From: Chrysochromulina tobinii
Lineage: Eukaryota; Haptophyta; Prymnesiales; Chrysochromulinaceae
Assembly (NCBI GenBank): GCA_001275005.1
Contig: JWZX01002435.1
Span: 1 to 18,480 of the forward strand
DNA length: 18,480 nucleotides
Reading direction: 5' to 3'
Positions 6,964-15,852 of this stretch are shown here, one piece after another. The notes beneath the pieces are model-generated. The model saw only the letters and a list, made by a program, of their open reading frames with translations. It did no database searches and was not told where the DNA came from. Every line of letters begins with the position of its first letter. Position 1 is the first letter of the stretch. Made by a program: the position numbers and the translations under genes.

Positions 6964-8739
6964 ATGATGAGCGCGAGCGCGCGGTTGCTCGACCTGTTCA
7001 TGCAAGCGCAGCAACGCGAGGATGCGGACGACGCTAGCGGTGCTACGAAGCTCTACGAGAAGCTCATCCAGTATGCGGAAGCAAACGTGTCGCCAGACAT
7101 TTCTTCCGTCGCCGATGAGGCCCTCACATCGGCACTCAGCCCGCCAGCAGATCTCATAGTTTCCACAGCGCTCACTTCACTGGGCGGCATGCACCTCGAC
7201 ACATGTACGCTCGAAGAGGCTCGGCGGTGCTTTCGTCGCAGTCTCTCGTGGTGGCCAGGCAACGGAATGGCGCTGCTCAACCTCGGCGACATCGAACGTG
7301 AGCACGGCTGCCTGGCCATGGCAATCAAGCACTATGAGGCCGCGGCCGCGCTCCCGCCATTACATGTGAGCCCAGAGGAGGCGGACGGTGATGAGGTGGA
7401 CGACGACGAGGGCGAAGACGACGACGACGACGACGCGAGTGAAGGCGACGGGGTGGACGGGGACGAGGACGAGGAGGACGAGGACGAGCCTGGATGGTGT
7501 GCATCGTGGGTGGGCCAGCCGCGCGTCGAGTCTGTGAGCCTCGCGAGCTACATGTGCGCGCTGCTGCACAGCCAAGCGCTTGCCTTTGACGCGGCACTGC
7601 CATACCTGCATCGCTTTGCGCGACTTCGGCTGCGCCTCGCGCCTTCAGTGTGGCGGCTCGCAGCTAACCGGCCGACCACGACCCTGCGAGAGCTGGGTGC
7701 AGCTGAGCGTGACGACGCGCAGGCCGTTCGCCGCTTCGAGGGATGCGTGCCGGCGCCACTGCTCGAGCGGTTGCGGCACGGTTTCGCGCTCGGCTCGCCA
7801 TTTTGGCAGGAGACGAATTACGCCGCGCGCGGCTACTTCTCCTTTTGGTACGATGTGGCGTGCGAGCCGAGCAATACGGTCGAGGCGCTCGCGCGGCACC
7901 TGCTGCCGCTGACAGGCGCGGCGGACAAGATCGTCGGTTGCGAGTGGTGGGTGCACACGCGCGCCGAGGGGCGCTCGATTGGGCACCAGATGCACTGGGA
8001 TACGGAGGAAGTGAGCTTGCAGAGAGGCGAGATCCTTCACCCCCTCGTGTCGAGCGTGACCTACCTCAGCGGAGCCTCGGGCGGCGACCCGACTGTCGTG
8101 CTCGACCAGCGTACGGACGATGATGAGGTAGGACGGGCATTCGTGAGCCATCCCCTAGTCGGCGCGACCCTATTCTTTCCGGGCGACAGGCTTCGCTGCG
8201 TATTGCCAACGAAAGCCACGACCAAAAAGCGCTCACGAGGAGCCCAGCCGCATAACTCTATGGCGGCCGACGCTGATCCTGCGCGGGGCGACTTACCTCT
8301 GCTAGCCGCGAGCGCGTGCCCACAGCGGGTGACGCTCATGATTGGATTCTGGACCCGCCCAGTCAATACGCTCTGTGAACGGCCGCTCTATGGCGCGTGT
8401 GGCCCAACGCCCCGCGCTACGCGCAGATGCACGTGGCCAGCACGCGTCGCCCTGCCCGAAGACGTCGAGCGGGCTGCTCTCGAGAACGCCTCAGCGCGCG
8501 CGCACGCGACCACCGTCGGCCGTGCGGTGCCATGCGTCGAGGGCAACACGTGGGAACGCCTGGAGACGAAACCGACGAAACCGACGAAACCGACGAAACG
8601 CACGGCACGCCAATGCAAGGAGAGCGCGTCGGCATGGGTCGGGCTACCAGTGCCCGAGGCGCGAAACCATCGCTTCTTCGTGCGTGCCGTCTCGGAATTC
8701 CGTGAGCAGATCTGTGCTCTACCACCCGTCGATGGTTAA
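6964..8739 (+). CDS. TPR protein with 2-oxoglutarate/Fe(II) oxygenase-like domain
   Basis: From the ATG at 6964 (MMSASARLLD) the product is 591 residues; 6967 is an equally good start. The frame is open further upstream, but that part lies in the divergent promoter. Residues 66-132 form about two TPR helix pairs (LEEARRCFRRSLSWWPGN, LGDIEREHGCLAMAIKHYEA), a protein-binding scaffold. Residues 138-176 are almost wholly Asp/Glu. The C-terminal half resembles the double-stranded beta-helix of 2OG-Fe(II) oxygenases: HWD at 344-346 gives the HxD metal pair, FFPGDRLRCVLP occupies the usual distal-histidine strand, and RVTLMIGFW supplies an arginine (455) placed to bind 2-oxoglutarate. The distal histidine position appears to be Arg411, so activity is doubtful. 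A TKP repeat and basic tail follow. Substrate unknown. No signal peptide or membrane segment is seen. Confidence 0.75.
   Translation: MMSASARLLDLFMQAQQREDADDASGATKLYEKLIQYAEANVSPDISSVADEALTSALSPPADLIVSTALTSLGGMHLDTCTLEEARRCFRRSLSWWPGNGMALLNLGDIEREHGCLAMAIKHYEAAAALPPLHVSPEEADGDEVDDDEGEDDDDDDASEGDGVDGDEDEEDEDEPGWCASWVGQPRVESVSLASYMCALLHSQALAFDAALPYLHRFARLRLRLAPSVWRLAANRPTTTLRELGAAERDDAQAVRRFEGCVPAPLLERLRHGFALGSPFWQETNYAARGYFSFWYDVACEPSNTVEALARHLLPLTGAADKIVGCEWWVHTRAEGRSIGHQMHWDTEEVSLQRGEILHPLVSSVTYLSGASGGDPTVVLDQRTDDDEVGRAFVSHPLVGATLFFPGDRLRCVLPTKATTKKRSRGAQPHNSMAADADPARGDLPLLAASACPQRVTLMIGFWTRPVNTLCERPLYGACGPTPRATRRCTWPARVALPEDVERAALENASARAHATTVGRAVPCVEGNTWERLETKPTKPTKPTKRTARQCKESASAWVGLPVPEARNHRFFVRAVSEFREQICALPPVDG
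8565..8600. repeat. 9-bp tandem repeat
   Basis: Four copies of GACGAAACC (the last ends in G) lie back to back. They encode TKPTKPTKPTK near the C-terminus of the TPR/oxygenase-like protein, probably a disordered linker made by slippage. Confidence 0.85.
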
Positions 8740-9533
8740 GAAGCCGGCCGCGCGGGCTTTTCCTCTTCTGCAAAGTGTATGCCAGCTCGTAACGTATGCC
8801 TGCGCGGAGATGCTTGTCACTTGTCACGTTGACAGACCACCCACCGACAAGGCGATCGGCGTTTCACTCCGCACCGGGGCGAGGCGAGGCATTTCTGACG
8901 ACTGACCGTACTGCCTGGGTCCTCGCCGGGCGTGCCCCTCGTTGTATGCGGACCGCTGGTCACGGACTCACGAAATCCGATTCTCGCCGCGCGCGCGGAC
9001 AGTCGGACTAACGAGCGCCGTCGTGGGCTCGTGGCGCGTCGTGGGTTGACGCGTTCGTAACTTGTATCTCGTTCGTATCTCGTCTCGGCGGCGGGCCGCC
9101 GCGAGCCTGTACGCGGCAGGGCCAGGGATCGCGATCGACCCGTTTCGACCCGTGCACGTGCGGGGATCACTATGCATGACGCTGGAGCAGTGAGTACCGA
9201 CCTCACCGCACCTAGACCTACGCCGCCGAGGGAGGAGGGACCGAGTGCGTAGCGGATCTTTACGGAGCCGGTAGCCAGTTGTAGCCAGCCACACCCTGCG
9301 CCCTGGGAGGTCCCCTGGCGGCCCGCACGAGCGATCGAGCGTTAACGCGAGGTGCCGGGTACTCCGTCGTCAGTGTTAAAAGCTTAAAACGTCAGCAGTG
9401 GCCGGGCGTCGATAACTCCACTCGCGATATCATACATACCTCCCGTCTGTCTCTGTGGGCCGGTACTAATATCTAATTGCCAATTTCCGAATTTCGTTCG
9501 TTCAATGCACAACTTAACTTAATCTCACATGAC

Positions 9534-9547
9534 CACGTGTCCACGTG
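9534..9547. promoter_or_regulatory. Paired CACGTG boxes
   Basis: Two CACGTG hexamers (9534-9539 and 9542-9547) lie 8 bp apart in the direct repeat CCACGTGTCCACGTG. CACGTG is the classic core for bHLH and plant-type bZIP factors. Three more copies lie at 9155, 9803 and 9855, all upstream of the EML start. Function here is inferred only from the motif. Confidence 0.35.
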
Positions 9548-9745
9548 TTCGTGGCTGCTGTATACTGGGTGAGTTTGTAGAATGATGAGCTGATGAGTGA
9601 TGTGTGATGACGGCATGAGCCATGACGCATGAGCATGACCACGCGATTTGAATGCATGTTCGATGTTGACCCGGAATGACCAGCACCACCGGGAGCAGCG
9701 GAGCCGTAATTTGAGACAATGAAGTGGTAAGCGCGGGTGAGGTGA

Positions 9746-9760
9746 ACTGACTGACTGACT
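9746..9760. repeat. (ACTG)n microsatellite
   Basis: This is a 15-base run of the ACTG tetranucleotide, 3.75 units, in the upstream region of EML. Confidence 0.7.
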
Positions 9761-9767
9761 TATCACG

Positions 9768-9786
9768 AACATCCGCATTGGATGTT
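9768..9786. promoter_or_regulatory. Inverted repeat upstream of EML
   Basis: AACATCC (9768-9774) and GGATGTT (9780-9786) are perfect inverted copies around GCATT. The site lies about 135 bases ahead of the EML start. It could be a dimeric factor site or a leader hairpin. Confidence 0.35.
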
Positions 9787-9920
9787 GGGCCACACGCCAC
9801 AGCACGTGATTACGACCGCAATCGACATTCATTACCGGTATTTACCCACATCCACACGTGCACTGCGGCCCAAATTTGAGGGCCGAACGGAGAGACGCGA
9901 ACCGCCTGCTCGGCGACGCC

Positions 9921-12659
9921 ATGGCGTCAACGCACGACGATGCACTCGCGCAGAAGGAGGCAGAGCTCGCTGAGAGGGAGAGAAGATTGAACGAAATGCA
10001 GGAGAAATTTGAACGCCTCTCTCAACAGGCGTCGCCACGCTTGGCATCGCCGCAAGCGTTCTCCAGGATGCCAGCGGGCTTGCCAGGCAAGAGCCCGCGA
10101 AGCCCGCAGGCGCAGCGTAGCCCGAGGGCCCGGTCGGCGAGTCCACGCGGAACGCGTACCCTCAGCGCCTTCGGGTCGACGACGAAGAAAACCCCGCCTT
10201 CCTTCTTCACTGCGAGCATGCGTGGTGGCCCGCTCACTGAGCCACTGCCCCAACGAGGGCTGTCGGAGCGCGAGCGCGCCGACCCCAAAAGAGCATGCCG
10301 AGGTCCTTCGCTGCTATACCGCGACAAGTTTGGCGCTCCCAAATCTGAGTGGGAACGGTTCAACGGCGAAGACATGGAAGCTATCAACTTCCTTGAGGAC
10401 GACAATCCCTTCAACGATCCGTTCAAGTACCATCCGTTCAAGGGAATGGCGTTTCCGCCAACGGACTACATCGGCCCGGATGACCCACGCGAAACAGACG
10501 ATCTGACGAAGCTTCAGCCTATCAATGGTTTGCGTCTCAAGTTTGTTCACGGCTACAGTGCGCGCAACGGCTTAACAGCAAACTCGCGCAGCAATCTGTT
10601 CTACAACAAGGACGGGCGGCTCGTTTATCATGCTGCCGCTCTTGGCATTGTCTACGACAAGAAGACGCACGAGCAGTGGCACTTTCACGGCCATGACGAT
10701 GACATCTGCTCGCTCGACATGAACAAAAAGGACATGCTGACGATCGTCACGGGGCAGCTCGGCAAGGAGCCCAAGATCCTCGTTTGGTCATCGCGCCCAG
10801 AGCCCGGCAGCAGGCATTTGCCCCTACTCTGTCTGATCAACGGGGACCACAAGCGTGCCGTCATTGGTGTAGCCTTTTCTGCCAATGGCCAATTCCTTGC
10901 TAGCATCGGCTTTGACAACAATCGGTCTATCGCAATATATCAATGGGGCAAGGACAAGAGCATGGAGAAGATGAGGGTCGGCGTCGACAAGGGCCACACC
11001 GACGACGTGTACTGCCTCGAATTCAACCCGGTCACGAATCATGTTGTCGCCGGCGGCAAGAAGATGCTTCGTTTCTTTGGTCTCAAGGATGGAGCAATGT
11101 CCGACATTGAGGCGGAGGCCCGTGCAGCTGCAAAGTCAGGGCAGTCGCACACGCCTGTGCTCTCTGATACGGAGTCCAAAATCTGGGCGAAGAAGGGCAC
11201 CTTCGGCTCTGACAGGGGCGCGCAGGACATTCTAAGCCTCGCATTCGACGACAAGGGTTGCACGTACGCGGGCAGCGGCTTGGGCGAAATCTTCCGCTTC
11301 AGGGAGCAGGCGCAAGATTTGTGTGTCAAGGCCCACCCGTTGCCGGATGGCAGCACCGGCTGGCCTGCGGCGAACGCGTTTTGCAGGGTGACAGCTCTGT
11401 ATTACGGGCCGCGTAAGAGCAAGAACGTCCTGATTTCATCGGGCGACGATGGCTGGATCCTCATGTGGGATCCATCTTCGTGGGACGACGTTATGCGAAC
11501 CAAGAAGAAAATTGATCCGATCGAGAGATTCAACCTGAACCAGTACGTCTCAGCAGGGCTCGAGGGGACGATAACAAAAATGGACGACAAGGAGTTTGAT
11601 AAACCAAACCCCCTCAAGGGTACGCCAGCTGCGGCCCTGTCCCTCAACGGTGATGGCGAGAATCTGCTCATCGGTACCATGTGCAACGAGATCTACGAGC
11701 TGAGCTTGACCTTCAAGTCCCCTCCCACTTGCTATATGCAAGGGCACTTCGACGAGCTCTGGGGCCTCGCTGCGCACCCGATGAAGGCCGAGATGGTCAC
11801 TGCTGCCGAGGATAACACGTTGCGTGTGTGGGACCTGAAGAACATGACCATCCAGGCGATGACAGTTTTGCCCGGCCCGAGCCGCTGTGCTTGCTACAGC
11901 CCTAAGTGCACGAATGGCGTGTGGATTGCCGTCGGCCTCGGAGGTGGCGACAAGGACTGCCGTACAAACGGCAAGTGGTTGATTCTGGACTCGATAAAGT
12001 TGACTGAGGTCTTCGCGCCACCTCAAGTGCGCTTCGAGCGCTGCTGCGACATCAAGTTCTCGCCCGATGCGCGTTGGATTGCGATCGCCAACGCGGACAA
12101 CGGCATCGATGTCTATTCGGTCCCAGCCCCAGATGGCAGCAAGGACGGCCTTCGCCGCGTCGCCAAATTTGAAGGGCACTCCTCTTTTGTAAACCACCTC
12201 GACTGGTCTGTAGATTCGATGAAGCTGCAAACGAATTGTGGCGCGCATGAGCTGCTCTACTGGAAGCTGTACGATGAGCCGAAAAAGGGCGTGTTCAAGT
12301 GGCGGCCGCATCAAGAGAAGAGCTCGAGCAGCATGCGTGACGAGCAGTGGGCGACGCAGACTTGCATCTACGGATGGCCAGTTCGCGGCGTGTGGCCCGA
12401 GGGCGCCGACGGCACCGATATCAACGGAATGAGTCGTTCGAACACCGGCAGCCGCGAGCTGGTCGTCACCTCTGACGATTTTGGTAGGGTCAAACTCTTT
12501 CGCTACCCTTGCATCGTGCCATTCGCTGGGCACAAACCCTACAGTGGCCACTCCTCCCACGTCACCAACATCGTGTTTTCGTTCGACGATCGATGGGTCG
12601 TCTCAGCAGGCGGCGAGGACGTTGCCGTCCTCCAGTGGGAGTGCGTCAAGGAAAAGTAA
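9921..12659 (+). CDS. EML-family HELP/WD40 microtubule-associated protein
   Basis: The product belongs to the echinoderm microtubule-associated-protein-like family, which binds tubulin through a HELP motif and tandem WD40 propellers and acts on cytoplasmic or axonemal microtubules. The start at 9921 (MASTHDD) has a favourable GCCATGG context; the frame is open to 9858. Length is 912 residues. Residues 6-37 are a short coiled coil (AELAERERRLNEMQEKFERL), like the trimerisation helix of longer EMLs. Residues 38-85 are Ser/Pro/Arg-rich. HELP begins near residue 197 (LKFVHGYSARN, SNLFYNKDGRLVYH). WD40 blades fill the rest, for example HFHGHDDDICSLDMN, GHTDDVYCLEFNP, GHFDELWGLAAHP, TLRVWDLK and a closing GHSSHVTNIVFSFDDRW. 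The frame is uninterrupted. It converges with the ULK4-like gene. Which EML subtype is uncertain; the family call is secure. Confidence 0.95.
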   Translation: MASTHDDALAQKEAELAERERRLNEMQEKFERLSQQASPRLASPQAFSRMPAGLPGKSPRSPQAQRSPRARSASPRGTRTLSAFGSTTKKTPPSFFTASMRGGPLTEPLPQRGLSERERADPKRACRGPSLLYRDKFGAPKSEWERFNGEDMEAINFLEDDNPFNDPFKYHPFKGMAFPPTDYIGPDDPRETDDLTKLQPINGLRLKFVHGYSARNGLTANSRSNLFYNKDGRLVYHAAALGIVYDKKTHEQWHFHGHDDDICSLDMNKKDMLTIVTGQLGKEPKILVWSSRPEPGSRHLPLLCLINGDHKRAVIGVAFSANGQFLASIGFDNNRSIAIYQWGKDKSMEKMRVGVDKGHTDDVYCLEFNPVTNHVVAGGKKMLRFFGLKDGAMSDIEAEARAAAKSGQSHTPVLSDTESKIWAKKGTFGSDRGAQDILSLAFDDKGCTYAGSGLGEIFRFREQAQDLCVKAHPLPDGSTGWPAANAFCRVTALYYGPRKSKNVLISSGDDGWILMWDPSSWDDVMRTKKKIDPIERFNLNQYVSAGLEGTITKMDDKEFDKPNPLKGTPAAALSLNGDGENLLIGTMCNEIYELSLTFKSPPTCYMQGHFDELWGLAAHPMKAEMVTAAEDNTLRVWDLKNMTIQAMTVLPGPSRCACYSPKCTNGVWIAVGLGGGDKDCRTNGKWLILDSIKLTEVFAPPQVRFERCCDIKFSPDARWIAIANADNGIDVYSVPAPDGSKDGLRRVAKFEGHSSFVNHLDWSVDSMKLQTNCGAHELLYWKLYDEPKKGVFKWRPHQEKSSSSMRDEQWATQTCIYGWPVRGVWPEGADGTDINGMSRSNTGSRELVVTSDDFGRVKLFRYPCIVPFAGHKPYSGHSSHVTNIVFSFDDRWVVSAGGEDVAVLQWECVKEK

Positions 12660-12720
12660 GCAACATCATACCAATTTACCGCTACTTCCACCGGGTGATG
12701 ACTGAAAGCCAACATGCACA

Positions 12721-12752
12721 GGAGCTTTCAAGCGAGTCTGTCTGAAAGCTCC
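12721..12752 (+). other. Strong hairpin in EML 3' region
   Basis: GGAGCTTTCA (12721-12730) and TGAAAGCTCC (12743-12752) form a perfect 10-bp stem with a 12-base loop, 61 bases past the EML stop. It could act in the 3' UTR of EML. It is not the conserved histone 3' stem-loop, which has a 6-bp stem and 4-base loop. Confidence 0.55.
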
Positions 12753-12759
12753 CGTACAC

Positions 12760-12779
12760 GACTCATCGGATTATGAGTC
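12760..12779 (+). other. Second hairpin in EML 3' region
   Basis: GACTCAT (12760-12766) and ATGAGTC (12773-12779) form a perfect 7-bp stem around CGGATT, only 7 bases after the first hairpin. An alternative stem (GTCTG at 12777-12781 with CAGAC at 12791-12795) overlaps its right arm and would compete with it. Confidence 0.5.
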
Positions 12780-13005
12780 TGTTGGTGTAGCAGACGTTTC
12801 GTGTGTTCAGTGAGGACCCTGCGTGCCGCGCGCGCTGTCGTTTCGTGTGTCGGTTTTCGCGCGTTACCCCCGGTGCGTTGGCCGGGTGGAGGTCGGCGGG
12901 CCGGGCGCTGCGAGCCGCGACGCTGCTGTGGACGGTCGGGTAACGTGATCGTAGCTACGGTAACGAACCCGAATAACCACCGCTTGAACGGGCTTGATAA
13001 ACGGA

Positions 13006-13012
13006 TATATAA
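13006..13012 (+). promoter_or_regulatory. Orphan TATA-like box
   Basis: TATATAA stands in the convergent spacer, with GC-rich sequence directly downstream. No recognisable plus-strand gene follows, since the next 5 kb are the ULK4-like gene on the other strand. It may be chance, or could drive an antisense transcript. Confidence 0.2.
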
Positions 13013-13121
13013 CCGCGCGCCGCGCCGCCGGCTTTCTCTGATGTTTTGCAAATTGCATGGCACGGTGCTGTGGTGTGCGGACCCGGGACTGGGACCATCG
13101 ACAGAAACCCATAAACAACCG

Positions 13122-15813
13122 TCAAATCGAATTCGGCGAGGCGAGGCGTGCGCACGAAGCCTCGAGCTCGGGGCACAGAGCAATCGCTGCGTCGAACTCG
13201 TCCGCGTCCGCAGCACGCAGCCACGCGAGAGCTCTCAGCGTCGTCTGCACCACATGTGGCCGTTCCTCGCGACGGTCAAACAATCGCAGCAGGGCGCCTG
13301 CGGCACCATCTGCGATGAGCAAGGCTCGGCAGCTGGATTGTGGCCTTGCGGCGCCGAGAGTCTGTGCAAGAAGGCACACGCAGTGCGCTGCCTGTTCGGC
13401 AATTGCCACAGCGTCGTCGACGAGCAGCCGGTAGAGTAGCGGTAGGCTTTCGAGTAAGGGCAACAGATGAGCATGCAGCGAGCGCGCTTCCCGCATCCCC
13501 AGCCCTTCAGCAGTCTCGCTCGCGGTCGCAGCGGTGCCGTCGGAGGCCGATTGGAGCAGCTGACGGACAAAGAAGAGAGTGAGGTAGAGCGACTCGAACA
13601 GGAGCATTAAGCGGCCGACAGCACACGGACCGCCAGGGCCCGTATTGCCTGCAGGGGTGGCAGCCGCAGCCGCGGTAAGCTGCCGTTGCAGCAGCGGGAG
13701 CAAGCCAGCGTCTAGCAGCATGGCAGGACGTTCCGCCAGGCAGCGCACCAAGGCCACACTCGGCCCCGGCAGCTGCCGATTCGGACGGTGGGCAGCCTGC
13801 ATACACAGCGCGCGCAGCAGCAGCGGCGGCAGCCGAAGCTCTTCGAGCGACGCGCCCAGCTTCGAGCGGATCTGTGCCGGCGCGGCGCTCGCGACAGTGC
13901 CCAGGAGGGAGAGAAGTGGGACGGCAGTGGAGGCAAGCTGAGTAGACGAGCCAATGAGGCTGACGCAGCGGGGCAGCACATCAGAAATCACGATGCTCAG
14001 CAGCAGCTCGAGGAGCGCCTCTGGTGTCACGGCGTCGGACGCAGCGCCCATCTCCACTGCCACGGGTCCATCCAACGTCTTCTCGTTGTCAGTGTGATCC
14101 ATCCGGCCGTCGCGCTTGCTGCTGCGCTCGCCACCTCGCGCGATCCGGGCGGCACGCGCCACGCAGCACGCGGCAACGAGCGCACGCTCGGCAAGGTTCG
14201 CATCCGATGTGGTAGCGAGCGATGCGAGCGCCGGCAGCGCAGTACGAAGCAGCAGCACCGCCTCCCCCGCGGGTAGACGCGGCGTGGCCAACGGCCACGC
14301 AGACAGCGCCATCGATCCGGACGAAAGGGAGCCGGAGGCAGATGAGGCTGCGAGCGAGCTGCCGTGGCCTTCGAAGGAGTCGTCTAGAGCACCGTTCGGC
14401 GACTCGCCCTCGAGAGATGCCATATCCAGTCGTCGGTATGACCGGCGGCCGGTGGTGCCACAAGCCGCTCGCGAGGACGGCACCGCCGGCGGCAGCATGG
14501 CAAGTGCCAACTCCACCGCGGCAAGGGCGCCATGCTGGGCACGCGGCTCGTCCCGCACTGCACGTGCGCGCGCCGCGTGCACGTACGCGGTGGCTGCGCT
14601 GAGCAGAGCGGGCGATCGAAGCGGCGCCGATTGTGGCCAGGGCGCGAGTGCGCCTTCAGCATCGGCGGCAAACACGGCAAAGGTGTCATGCAGCAATGAG
14701 CGGGGGGCCTCGAAGAGAGGGCTAGTCACCAGGGCGTGCAGAAGCTTGAGATGGGCCACTTCTGGCCATTGGGCTGGGGTGATGGCGGCTGTAGATGCAG
14801 GAGGCGTGGCTGTCGCGCACGATGTGCCTGGTCGTGCCACGCCAGCGGCACTCGATGGCGGTGGCGGCGAGCGCACGCGCTCAAGGAGCTCTATGGCCAG
14901 CGAGACACCCGATGCAGTGAGCGCCGCAGCAAGCGCGGTGGCCACGAGTGCACTGTGCGGGTGCTCGGAGGGCGACGGCACAGGTAGCTGTTCGGCCATC
15001 GCGGCCCACGTGGCTCCTGCGACGCCATCGCCACCGTAAGCACTGTGATTGACCCCAGCGACAGCTTTTTCGACCGCCGCCAGCATCTGAACCTCGGAGG
15101 CATGATGCAGCCACGAAGGCCCGAGGGAGAGCGCAGCAGCGAGCGTGATGCCCCCCTTGAGAGCCAGCGCCGCCTGCGGCCGTCCCATGGCGCTGATGGC
15201 CGCGCGGCACACGCCCCGCTGCAGCGCAGCCGAGGGTGCCCAGCTTGGCGGCACCTCGCAAACCGAGGGTGTCTGCGACCGTGTCGAGTCAGAAGCACTC
15301 GCGTCCTGGCCATGGCCGCCGCTGAGCTGCTGCCGTGTCGCAGGAGAGAGCAGTGCCGCCGCGACCGCCGTGAGCATCGGTTGTGCCAGGCGCGTGCCAC
15401 CATCGCGTACTGAAGCGAGAAGCGCCCCAGCCTTCGCATCGTTCAAGAGCACGGGGCCGAGCGACGGCTGCAGCCGAACCAGCTGCGCGGCGGCCGCGGC
15501 CGCAGTGATGCGTACAGGCTCTGGCGCGGCGGTCGACGTGGCGAGGCGCACCAGACTGGTGAGCGTGGCGGCCGTGCCGAGCACGTGTGCGATGCTCCCT
15601 TCGGGCGCTGCCACCGAAGCTGCAAAGACATTCTCGAGCGCCTTGGCCGCATAGTGACTCGTGGTCGGCTCCTCTGTAGGCAGAAGTGCTGAGAGCAACG
15701 CCTGAGGCACTGGCGGCGGCGGCGTCCACGGCTGCGCCCACTCCGCCTCGTCAGGTGTGCCGTCGCCCGCGAGGCTAGCGCTACCACTCGAGTGACACGT
15801 TTGGCGCGGCGAG

Positions 15814-15852
<39 letters not shown>

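Larger units (their letters stand above)
8740..9920. other. Gene-free 1.2-kb region upstream of EML
   Basis: No open frame here looks like a gene. The first 20 bases after the TPR stop can fold as AAGCC/GGCTT. Bases 9010-9090 hold short direct repeats (CGTCGTGGG, CGTTCGTA, GTATCTCGT). A GATCGCGATC palindrome lies at 9127-9136, with CGACCCGT repeated just after. CACGTG occurs at 9155, 9534, 9542, 9803 and 9855. The second half is richer in A and T. Bases 9579-9655 are dense in ATGAG/ATGAC. No tRNA-like or AATAAA signal was found. Confidence 0.5.
12660..13121. other. Convergent spacer between EML and ULK4-like genes
   Basis: This 462-bp spacer holds both 3' ends. It contains two adjacent hairpins (12721-12752, 12760-12779), a 12-bp direct repeat CGTTTCGTGTGT at 12795-12806 and 12839-12850, the palindrome CGTAGCTACG flanked by GTAACG (about 12941-12964) and a TATA-like site at 13006. 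No AATAAA is visible on either strand. Open frames crossing it run into the antisense of the ULK4-like gene and show no domain. Confidence 0.5.

Noticed and set aside
8741-8762. Rho-independent terminator after the TPR/oxygenase-like gene
   Set aside because: AAGCC/GGCTT followed by a few Ts looks like one, but the genes are eukaryotic and the stem is only 5 bp.
11550-12560. 336-residue open frame on the minus strand opposite EML
   Set aside because: It lies wholly antisense to clear WD40 coding sequence and its translation shows no domain. Long antisense frames are common in GC-rich coding DNA.
12695-12745. Possible box C/D snoRNA (GTGATGA at 12695, CTGA at 12742)
   Set aside because: The boxes match, but the spacing is short, there is no convincing terminal stem, and the interval contains half of a stronger hairpin.
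12721-12752. Histone-type 3' stem-loop
   Set aside because: The stem is 10 bp with a 12-base loop, unlike the conserved 6-bp stem and 4-base loop, and the upstream gene is not a histone.
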